Shown here: piece after piece, positions 23,801 to 30,889 of the stretch
How positions within the stretch are numbered: position 1 is the first letter of the stretch
Layout of the letters: the number at the start of each line of letters is the position of its first letter
Origin: Odontesthes bonariensis
Taxonomy: Eukaryota > Chordata > Actinopteri > Atheriniformes > Atherinopsidae
Assembly: GCF_027942865.1 (NCBI RefSeq)
Contig: NC_134519.1
Span: 19,936,248 to 20,000,247 of the forward strand
DNA: 64,000 nucleotides
Direction of reading: 5' to 3'
Notes under the pieces: model-generated
Told to the model about the DNA's origin: nothing
What the model saw: only the letters and a program-made list of their open reading frames with translations
Database searches by the model: none
Made by a program: the position numbers and the translations under genes

Positions 23801-25697
23801 TGAAACACAGGAAGAGCAGGAAAGTGCCATAAAGCAGACACCACCAATATCCTGATGGCAGTACCCGATGCATGCCTGCAACATCCGCGGCACTCTCTGA
23901 GGGACAAGAAGACCGAGGTGAGTTTTCAGTATTCCGACATGCCAAGATGTCCCACCACGTCCTAACGGACTTTACCTTCTGGCACTCCAAAGGTAGACAT
24001 GATAGCTTCAACTAAACCCAAGACATAGAGAGCACAGCCACACACATTCGCAAAGAAAAACATGATCCCAATGCTTCCACCAAACTCTGGACCCAGGGCT
24101 CGGCTGATCATGTCTGGGGAATAAGACTAAGGAACTTCTCGTGGTTTATAAATGTAAACGGGCTCTACCTGGACACATCATCTAGAGTTAAAATGGCTAA
24201 AGAGGAACCGTTGATCAAAACTAGCCAAGCAAGGAAAATTAGCGTTGTGACACTTTATCAATTCACTCACAAGGCTTTAAATCTGCAGCATAGGCCTCTA
24301 TTGGGAATAAAAGGATACAATAGGCACCTCCAGCATCTAAAGCTCCATTGGTGGAAATGGCACAAATGGAAAGTACGGTCATTGTGATGATGAAGTAGGC
24401 CACCAGGAACATGGCAATGGACTGGTAAAGTCCTGCCTGACCCACCACAAATCCTGCAAGAAGAAGAATAAACCAGTCCAATTCAAAGCCCCATATACAG
24501 CAGAAACCTCCCCACAAGCCACACATGCAGTGCAAAGTGAGATTTAAAGAGGTTTCTCTCAGACCAGCACTTAAAGCTGCAGTCTGCAACTCTTTTTCAA
24601 GCATAATGCCTGGAACTGTCCGGGGATTCTGAAAGCAGTACATTAAATACCCCAATACAAAAAAAAAAAATAAATAAATAAATAAATAAAAGAGTTCTCT
24701 AGGTCCCCTATATGTCCCGCTAGGTCCCTACAAAGCCAGCAGGTTTGTTTAAAAAATTGCAGACCGGACCGGTAAAAGGTAACCAATCAGGTTACGAGCT
24801 GGGCTCTGCTGCCTGTCAATCACCGATTGTGCACGCGCGATACAAGGTAGGCTCGTCCCCACGCTTATTTATCTAGACTATTGAACTTCATTACGGGCTA
24901 GTCTACTTACTGTGTCTTCCATGATCGCAAATGACAGGTGAGGTGATGAATGAGGAGTCGTGTACGCGCATCTGGCGTGCACGTAGACGTGCACGAGCTC
25001 TCATGCGTTTTGATGGGGCGGAACAGGAATAGACAGGATAGATCATGTAAACTCTTAAAATGCCAAAAATTAGGACTTTACGTATGACAACAACAAATCC
25101 TGCAGACTGCAGTTTTAATTAGTTTTCGATTGAATGTTCACATTCACTTAGTGAATCCATTAGATACCCTTTATTAACTCACAGAAATTATTTAAATATA
25201 TGTAAAGGCTGGGGAGTTCTAACGGAGAGTGCAGAGACGAGCTTGGGTGAACTTATGCATGAAATAAATCAAATCGGAGGAAGAAAATGGTACAAGTTTG
25301 CCGACATTTTTTCTGCAAATGACTGTAATTTAGTAGTAATCAAATTCTATGGAGGCTACTGCACTCAGCTCGTGGTTGTGACAATTTGTTTGACTGGGAT
25401 TGTCCTAAAGGGATGATCTGAAGCTAACAGCTAGCACCAACTATGACCGGGGCCAGTAGGCTACTCATTTTTCACATTTTCCTTTACGGGTCTCTTTCCG
25501 ATAGCCTACTCACCAACTCGTAAGAACACGACGACGCTGAACATGGACAGTAAAGTTGGTATGACCACTCCAAACACCACTCCGAGCTTTCGGGCATCTT
25601 TGCCCTCCCGAGACCCCACGCGTTCGGCCACATTGTTAATCTCGGGATCGGTGCAGGTGGTCAGTCGGTAATGCAGCAAAGGGGTTCTTTCTGACAT
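16830..25697 (-). CDS. slc12a9: Solute carrier family 12 member 9 (cation-chloride cotransporter-interacting protein), complete
   Basis: SLC12A9 is a membrane protein of the cation-chloride cotransporter family. Fourteen coding exons join with consistent phase: 25697-25514, 24453-24319, 24113-23976, 23896-23790, 23366-23165, 23072-22965, 22094-21983, 21717-21560, 21053-20971, 19733-19609, 19493-19301, 19200-19026, 18035-17889, 17758-16830. They total 2796 nt, or 931 aa (human about 914). The first exons give the SERTPLL start and membrane segments such as [20 protein letters not shown] and [15 protein letters not shown]. Exons 11-13 give [15 protein letters not shown] and [12 protein letters not shown]. 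The last exon gives [14 protein letters not shown] and ends [18 protein letters not shown], close to human. I start at ATG 25697 because the in-frame codon upstream at 25715 is GTG. Identity rests on residue-level match to recalled human sequence and is very secure. Confidence 0.96.
17847..17872. repeat. Poly-A run in slc12a9 intron 13
   Basis: About 26 consecutive A on the plus strand, with similar shorter runs at 18153-18162 and 18220-18229. Confidence 0.8.
17889..18035 (-). CDS. slc12a9: slc12a9 coding exon 13 (residues 574-622)
   Basis: Encodes [20 protein letters not shown] and [20 protein letters not shown]. The donor is GATTTG|GTTGGT. Confidence 0.93.
18240..19025. other. slc12a9 intron 12
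   Basis: Contains a 143-codon minus-strand frame (18710-18279, [15 protein letters not shown]) without a recognisable domain. It lies wholly inside the intron and may be a retroelement scrap. Confidence 0.35.
19026..19200 (-). CDS. slc12a9: slc12a9 coding exon 12 (residues 516-573)
   Basis: Start of the cytoplasmic C-domain: [20 protein letters not shown], then [11 protein letters not shown] and [14 protein letters not shown]. Confidence 0.95.
19301..19493 (-). CDS. slc12a9: slc12a9 coding exon 11 (residues 451-515)
   Basis: Encodes [19 protein letters not shown], two hydrophobic helices and [15 protein letters not shown] poly-T acceptor tract precedes it. Confidence 0.95.
19609..19733 (-). 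CDS. slc12a9: slc12a9 coding exon 10 (residues 410-450)
   Basis: Encodes [20 protein letters not shown] and LEWASAPNF, nearly identical to human. Confidence 0.95.
19860..20290 (+). mobile_element. LINE 3'-end remnant in slc12a9 intron 9
   Basis: CGTCCAGACTGAGAAACAGC followed by TTCTACC resembles the C-terminal coding and 3' UTR of fish CR1/I-type LINEs (RLRNSFFP-like). It ends in TGAATGACAATGAAA, a typical LINE tail. It is truncated, with no intact frame. Confidence 0.5.
20971..21053 (-). CDS. slc12a9: slc12a9 coding exon 9 (residues 382-409)
   Basis: A short exon encoding [20 protein letters not shown] to LLVQ. Phase and the NPW block match the family. Confidence 0.9.
21560..21717 (-). CDS. 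slc12a9: slc12a9 coding exon 8 (residues 329-381)
   Basis: The correct acceptor is CCTAG before TTGCCTTC, giving [10 protein letters not shown], which matches human RTLLQEDYGF. A second AG 15 bases downstream would break the frame. The exon continues [20 protein letters not shown] to KDDLFG. Confidence 0.93.
21983..22094 (-). CDS. slc12a9: slc12a9 coding exon 7 (residues 292-328)
   Basis: Encodes [18 protein letters not shown] and the helix ending LLAAWSCDR. Acceptor and donor are both normal. Confidence 0.93.
22381..22546 (-). repeat. Second copy of the ATGG-tail fish repeat, inverted, in slc12a9 intron 6
   Basis: The minus strand reads CCTCCCACCGTCTAAAAACA, GGTTGATTGATAACTCTAAA, TGATGGACTGGTGGCC and GGTGTACCCC, the same family as 13022-13342. 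The ATGG tail is missing. Confidence 0.75.
22965..23072 (-). CDS. slc12a9: slc12a9 coding exon 6 (residues 256-291)
   Basis: Encodes [14 protein letters not shown] and the highly conserved [15 protein letters not shown] segment shared by all SLC12 carriers. Confidence 0.94.
23165..23366 (-). CDS. slc12a9: slc12a9 coding exon 5 (residues 189-255)
   Basis: Encodes [20 protein letters not shown] (helix), then an extracellular loop with the sequons NTS, NSS and NYT. The end LEGNLF is followed by the donor TTTT|GTAAGT. Confidence 0.92.
23790..23896 (-). CDS. slc12a9: slc12a9 coding exon 4 (residues 153-188)
   Basis: Encodes [19 protein letters not shown] and a hydrophobic helix [16 protein letters not shown]. 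The donor is TTTG|GTAAGA. Confidence 0.9.
23976..24113 (-). CDS. slc12a9: slc12a9 coding exon 3 (residues 107-152)
   Basis: Encodes [20 protein letters not shown] onward to the [15 protein letters not shown] helix. The exon starts AC|ATG after CAG, and the split Tyr codon (T|AC) matches the human GGAYFMISR context. Confidence 0.93.
24319..24453 (-). CDS. slc12a9: slc12a9 coding exon 2 (residues 62-106)
   Basis: Encodes [20 protein letters not shown] and [15 protein letters not shown]. Its donor is not a normal GT(A/G)AGT but GTATCCTTTT, the U12-type consensus. Confidence 0.92.
24571..25118. mobile_element. MITE with TTAA target duplication in slc12a9 intron 1
   Basis: Inverted ends AGCTGCAGTCTGCAA (left, 24575) and TGCAGACTGCAGTT (right, to 25114) match at about 13 of 15 positions. 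Each is flanked by TTAA (24571-24574 and 25115-25118). The 540-bp body has no reading frame. It includes a (TAAA)n run near 24671 and a CG-rich core with ACGTGCACG-like motifs. TTAA duplications are typical of piggyBac and Kolobok elements. Confidence 0.75.
25514..25697 (-). CDS. slc12a9: slc12a9 coding exon 1 (residues 1-61)
   Basis: Cytoplasmic start [12 protein letters not shown] and most of the first membrane helix ([15 protein letters not shown]). The donor is GTTG|GTGAGT. Confidence 0.93.
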
Positions 25698-25699
25698 TT

Positions 25700-26680
25700 G
25701 TCCACGATTCTTCACCTAACGACAACTGTCTCGGTTATCTTAAAGTCAGTTCCGCCGAAATGCGCCGATATTAGACGCAAGATAAGAATTGATTAGCCGC
25801 CATGCGCCTTGAACCAGAAACCGTCTGTTTTACGCGATGGTAATGACAGTCTGCTTATGAAGACCTGGTCAGGTGGCGAGGCGTGGCGTGGAGTCGGGTG
25901 GGTGTCTACACAAGTAATAACAGGCCAGTGTTTGTTCAGTATTTAGCGATATCTAATCTCTGCGTCAGCATTATATAAAGGAGCAAAATAACTGTTTCTC
26001 CAGCTAACTAGATAATAAACTCAGTAAATATGCTGAAATGGACTACAAAGAGCATAAAAAGATGAGTAAAAAGATAGGCTGTTTTAAACTTTAAACTTTA
26101 TTTAAAATGGTTTGTTTCACTGGCATCATAATAGGATAACAGCAACAACAACAAAAAAAAAAGGTCATTCTAGATGCAAAGTCCAAGTATTTACATGCAA
26201 AAAGACTCACAAAGGAACCCCCCCGGGTAGATTCCCCATATTTAAAACTCAACACAGTAGCAGTAACTTTGAAATAAAGACGTAAACAAAAATAAGATCT
26301 CAAAGTGCAACGAGAATAAAAACAAGTATTCCTTGTAAGTTCATAGTCATTTTAAATATGGGCTGTTTCCCCTAACTAAGTGTATTTTGCCATTTTTATT
26401 CTTAAATTCCGATTGTGTTAAATTTCCGAGTAGCAGGCCTTTGTACCGCATGTTAGGGAGTAAAACAAATCTGGCACAAAACCATGAATTGACTTGATTG
26501 ATCTGACTCCACTGTTCTGGTCTGATGATTGAGCTTGACTATCACTTTTGAGGAGAGACAATGAATTAGGACTTTGATCTTTCAGGTTACAAGAAAAAGC
26601 CAAAACAAAACAGTACAGACTTTGAGCGAAGGTGCAAAACAGTACAAATTTGTTCTGAGTGATCCCGTTTATCCTGTGAC
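25700..26680. other. slc12a9 upstream region
   Basis: Presumed slc12a9 promoter and 5' UTR at about 25700-25900 (CG-richer, no clear TATA). The rest is AT-rich intergenic DNA with no gene seen. Confidence 0.4.
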
Positions 26681-26684
26681 CAAA

Positions 26685-27020
26685 CATTGTCTTCCAAGAT
26701 AACAATGTCACCATACAAAGGCCACAAGGGTTCAGTAAATGGTTTGAGGACAATGGCAATGATTCGAGTCATATGCTATTGCCTTTGGAGTGTCCAGATC
26801 TCAATCCAGCTGATCACCTACAGGAAACTTTGGACACATGTGATAGGCAGCGCTCTCTACCACCATTAACACCAAATGAGGGAATAACTATCAGAGTTCC
26901 ACAAACCTGACGGATCAATGCCAAAGTGCTTTGAAGCTGTTCTGGTGCCATGTGGTCCCCTATCACCTATCAAGATGCTTTATCTTTTAAATGGTTGTAG
27001 CCTACATTCATTTTGGCAGA
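26685..27020 (+). mobile_element. Tc1-like transposase 3' fragment
   Basis: CCAGATCTCAATCCAGCTGA, then GACACATGTGATAGGCAGCG and AACACCAAATGAGGGAATAA, are phrases of a common fish Tc1/mariner family. They correspond to the PDLNPIEHLW region and C-terminus, with several frame breaks. It ends near the family's CACTTTAT-type end. Confidence 0.65.
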
Positions 27021-27251
27021 CCTGAGCCCAAATTTAAAACATTACTTTTCATAGTTGAACTGTATATTTTGTATCAGTCCATCTGTGGTGTCATTGCAGA
27101 AATAAAGCTGTCCTTCTCTACGCTTTTTCAGCTGTAGTTCAGGTGTATATTTTACGTTTGTGTGAGCCTTCATGCCAAACGATACAAAAGCAGAGGCTAC
27201 CCAACCCCCCACCTGCTACACACACACCAAAATAAAATAGTTGTTCTTCCT

Positions 27252-27395
27252 TCACTGACGAGGGCATCTGTCTTCCAAGTTAACAATGAAACGCTCCAGT
27301 TTGCCTGAGATCAGTTGGTTGTAGCTCCGAAAGACCACTCTGAGACTCTGGGTGCTTCGAGGAACACAGGACAATGATGAAGGCAGCAGTGGCCC
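27252..27395 (-). CDS. thpo: thpo exon 4, helix D and stop (residues 134-180)
   Basis: Encodes GPLLPSSLSCVPRSTQSLRV, FRSYNQLISGKLERF and the end EDRCPRQ before TGA at 27252-27254. The helix resembles EPO FRKLFRVYSNFLRGKL and THPO FLSFQHLLRGKVRFL. The acceptor is a tandem CAGCAG, so one extra Gln is possible. Confidence 0.75.
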   Translation of the reverse strand, partial: GPLLPSSLSCVPRSTQSLRVVFRSYNQLISGKLERFIVNLEDRCPRQ

Positions 27396-28961
27396 CTGCT
27401 GGTCCAAACAGAAAACACATCAAGGATGATGGAAAAGATGACGAGTGTGAACCAAGAAACAGTGGCTGTAAATTACATAAGAAATGAGGGACGCATGACA
27501 ATGACGATCAAAAGCTTGAAATGGTAACTGGTATACGTCAAACAAACAATTGTGATTACAGCAATGCCGATTTAGTGGTGGTAATATCCCATTTCTTTTA
27601 GGGGTCATCTTAACAGGTAAATAGAAACATATTCTTCCATTTTGCAAAGAGAAAGCTAAAATAATTGCAATAGGATTATTACGTATTGTGAAAGGTCCAT
27701 GCTTACCAATGAAACCAGTTTCATAATTAGCACTACAGAAATCTCCACAGTAACCCATCAAGTTAACACATATACAGGACGTTCCTCCTGCACATGGGAC
27801 TTTGAGAAGGACTGTCTCACTTGGAAAGTATGCACTGCTATCTTCTTCTTGTCCTGAGGAAGGAAGGCTTGGGGTCACACAACATTATCATCACTCAGGG
27901 AACAGATATTCCGGAAAGCCAGGGACTTTACGAGAAACCAGGATAGTTACTCATCGGAGGAAGTTGATTACACGCAAAATCAAATGCAAGCCAAGTTTCA
28001 GACACCCAAAATATTAAGTGAAGGTCACTAATAATCCAAAGCTGTTTAAAAGCATGTCATTGTTTATACTGATGTGAGTTTAAGTTGTCCTCAACAGTGA
28101 AATATAGCCATTGAAATAGTTTTGTGTATGCAAGACATCCACAAATTCTGGAGTCAAATTTAAAGCTATTCTATTGCCGGCACTGTCTTTGACAAGCAAA
28201 AAAGGGTCATTACTGGGAGTGCATGCAGTCTATTACTGTGATGCTTCTTACACTCAGCTGAAGGTGTGTGAGTATCATCAGGTAATTGTTGATATTGTTC
28301 TCCAGTCTCTGCAGTAGTAAAGTCCCACATCCTGCTTGTGTTAAGATTCTTAAAGTCTTCACACCCTCAAAAAGAAGCCTCAATGATGCAACTATGTCTC
28401 CTCTCTTCTCCTGATCCTGCAGTGACACACATGTAGAACGTTTCACTCGAGACATACCCATCTAACAGAAATCCAAATGAACTAAAATCAACTAAAATCA
28501 GCTAAAGCAGTAAGTAATTCACTGTGATAGAGGATGATTCACATACTGATTTTCTTTCCCAGGTTGCTATATGAAGCTCAGTGCAGGGTAGTTTAGCTGG
28601 TGTGGAGAGGGTCATGGAGTCACTACACTCACTCTGAAATGGAAGAAGCAGATGACAAAAAACAGATACATAGGTGCACAATAGACCGACAGATTGATGG
28701 GTGACCACAGGTAACAAATGGAGAGATTAGATTCAGCATCCCAAGAGGAAGTTGAGAGACTCATGTTTGGAAAGTTTATCTCAAGGCTAAAGAGAGAGAC
28801 AGACATATCCTCACCAGTGCAGTTTCTATCTCTGGCACAATATTCATAGTCTTCCTGGCGGCACTGCTGCACACAAATGCTATGGGTTTGGTCTCAGTAT
28901 CCCACACCTCAGAGGCTACCATACAGAGCAGCAGGAGTCCTGGATGAATCCATATAAACAT
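27252..28961 (-). CDS. thpo: Thrombopoietin (four-exon cytokine gene)
   Basis: A four-helix cytokine of the EPO/THPO family, the ligand of MPL that drives thrombocyte production. Exons 28961-28815, 28633-28547, 28416-28252 and 27395-27252 join in phase 0 throughout, giving 180 aa. Residues 1 to about 22 form a signal peptide (MFIWIHPGLLLLCMVAS). Exon 2 (LSTPAKLPCTELHIATW) follows human THPO (LPTPVLLPAVDFSLGEW), and exon 3 (DIVASLRLLFEGVKTLR) follows human DILGAVTLLLEGVMAAR. Exon 4 is helix D (VVFRSYNQLISGKLERF). Cysteines 31, 52, 108 and 177 fit the two family disulfides; 66 and 143 are extra. There is no N-glycosylation sequon and no C-terminal tail. EPO is the alternative, but exons 2-3 and adjacency to clcn2 (as in human) favour THPO. 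A further 5' exon is possible. Confidence 0.78.
27707..27853 (-). other. Exon-like segment inside thpo intron 3
   Basis: 147 bp bounded by a strong acceptor (TTCCTTCCTCAG) and a good donor (GTAAGC), a multiple of three. Included in the thpo frame it reads DKKKIAVHTFQVRQSFSKS and soon meets TGA, so it would remove helix D. Another frame is open but unrecognised. It may be a cryptic or regulated exon. Confidence 0.25.
28252..28416 (-). CDS. thpo: thpo exon 3, helices B and C (residues 79-133)
   Basis: Encodes DQEKRGDIVASLRLLFEGVK, QAGCGTLLLQRLENN and YLMILTHLQLS. The acceptor is TCACTGCAG and the donor GAGT|GTAAGA. Confidence 0.82.
28547..28633 (-). CDS. thpo: thpo exon 2 (residues 50-78)
   Basis: Encodes SECSDSMTLSTPAKLPC and ELHIATWERKS, aligning with human THPO SQCPEV..LPTPVLLP..DFSLGEWKTQ. 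The acceptor is CATTTCAG and the donor AAATCA|GTATGT. Confidence 0.78.
28815..28961 (-). CDS. thpo: thpo exon with signal peptide and helix A (residues 1-49)
   Basis: Starts MFIWIHPGLLLLCMVAS, then KPIAFVCSSAARKTMN (first family cysteine and helix A). The donor is GCACTG|GTGAGG. CTCCAG lies 5 bases upstream of the ATG, so this may really be exon 2 after a leader exon. Confidence 0.75.
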
Positions 28962-28969
28962 AAGCACTG

Positions 28970-30260
28970 GAGCCACAAGTCACCTTATTAAAAGTCCACT
29001 ACAATGTCAACTTTATAGACTCGGTACTCACTGCTTAAAGCCATGCCCTGCTTGGCTGCTCCGTGGGAGTCCACATTAGATCCATTAAGAAATGTGCCAG
29101 ATGACAAATGCCCCCAAGTCTTTTGTAGTGCCTCATAAGAAGTGTGTCCTTTTTTTCTTCTCACCATTTGATTTCCCACCTTCTTATTCAGTTGGGGGGC
29201 GTGCAATTGTTATCTAGCCCGAGAGCAGGATGCTCTCCAAGTTCTCTGCTGGTCAGCATGACAGAATGTTATAGACTGAAAATGGCAAGTTATCGATATT
29301 AGCGGAACTATTTTGCCTCTTGTTTGGTTTTATAGTTTTCAGGAAACAGCATGGTTGCTGACTAGAGGTGAATGATTGATTATTGTGAAATAATTCATTT
29401 GCACAGCTGCCATGAGATCCAGTCAGGAAAGCTGGGGGATATTTACTTTAGTCAAGGTTTGTTTTGGCCAATGGCAGCAAAAGCCTGGCTTCAAATACTA
29501 CACACAATGATCAGAAAGAGCTGCACAGGCCAGCGTGTGGGTGTGCGTGTAACCTTTCTTATACAGAGTGTGAACACAAAACATAACACCTACGTGACTT
29601 AATGTTTGTTTGTCGGTGCCCTTAGTCTTTGTATTGTTTTTAGTCATAATTGCCCATAGAAAAGGCTTCAGACTAACCTAGTTTTATTGTTTGTAACGTC
29701 TGCAGCAAAATACATGCTTTTAGTACCCAAAGAGTCTGGTCCTTGCAGGCTTTACAAGGTGACATCCCTGTCAACGTGATTATCCATCCGAAGATCATTT
29801 AATGGCTTCACTGGATGCACACATAAAAAAAAGGAGGTCCACAAACTGTCTTTACCCGGAGACAAGCAATCATTCTGTGGGTTTTCATGCCTGGAGGTCA
29901 CAGCTGGAGGACACAGTGACTCCAATTCAATTGTTATAGGGGGCTGAGGAGGTGTAAAGGCTGTCAAAGACCTGGATGAAAGAAATCGTTAGGGATGCAC
30001 CATCCATCCTCATTTTCAGACCCACGTGCTCATCCCAGTCACCTCTTTCTGGGCAGTAATTGAGCCCCTGCCCTCTTCCTTTTGCGCCCAAGCTGTTACA
30101 GCGTGCCATTATGAAGACGCATGACGCCTATTAGACCTTTAAGTGTTGGCACGCGTGTGCGCTGTCACATGCAAGGAGCGAGATGCAGAGAAAAGAGACA
30201 GTGTGAGCACTAAACATATGTGCTTTTTTTTTCTCTATCAGAGCTTAGACGTGTTATTGC
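28970..30260. other. Region upstream of thpo, no gene assigned
   Basis: The probable thpo promoter is somewhere here. Minus-strand frames 29206-28988 and 30109-29927 are unrecognised. Confidence 0.35.
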
Positions 30261-30269
30261 AGAAAACCT

Positions 30270-30886
30270 TAACTGCCGTTAATTAAGACGAATGTGCGCG
30301 CAGCACCTCCGCAGATATGACCGAAGGGCCTGAATCTTCGCACACAGGGAGAAGACTGCGGGCCGGAGAATTGACTGTACCCGCATTGCATCACGGACAC
30401 GACACCCGGTACCCCGCTGTCTCCCTCCCACCTCAACAGGAGCGGACGAGGAGACTGTAGCATCTTATATAGAGTTTGATAGATTGATGCAGCCGCGCTC
30501 TCAGACGACTCGCTGCTGTCGCTCATGCTCTCCAACGCCAGCCAACAGTTGCTTGCTGCGCTGTGTTGCTCCGGACGCGCAACGCCGGTAATTACGCGTC
30601 TTGTTGACAACTTTGGTGTGATGCTATATGGACTGCGCATCAGCAACAGGCCAGTCTCTGGGATCTACTGAGGTTTTCTCCCGGTGGAGTGTTGTGTGAT
30701 CACCGGGGTCAGATCTACCAGATCGCATTATCCTTTGAGCGAGCGCTGCAACCTGTAGCTGTGCGCCTCGTTATTTAAGACAACATTCCGCTAAGGCGCA
30801 ATGGAAGGACACAGCTGACGTCTTTGAATCCCCAATCCGAGGAGGAGAGAAGAAAAAAGAGCAGGAAAGCAGCCCCAGAGGAAACA
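30270..30886 (+). promoter_or_regulatory. CG-rich island with a possible plus-strand first exon
   Basis: CG dinucleotides are clearly denser than in the surroundings. On the plus strand a segment ends at the donor AAACA|GTGAGT (30886/30887), and its only early ATG (30801) opens a 4-codon frame, so the exon would be non-coding. It could be an upstream alternative first exon of clcn2, or a separate transcript. On the minus strand a frame of about 86 codons starts at 30529 (MSDSSESSESAAAS) and is unrecognised. Confidence 0.35.
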
Positions 30887-30889
30887 GTG

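Noticed and set aside
25698..25715. Upstream extension of slc12a9 (six residues before MSERTPLL)
   Set aside because: The codon at 25715 is GTG, not ATG, and human SLC12A9 begins at the equivalent of MSERTPLL.
27252..28961. Reading the cytokine gene as erythropoietin
   Set aside because: Helix D alone resembles both hormones, but exons 2 and 3 follow THPO and the clcn2 neighbour matches the human THPO locus. Kept as the alternative.
30269..30646. 125-codon minus-strand frame in the CG island
   Set aside because: CG-rich sequence tends to lack stops; the protein has no recognisable family and no splice partner.
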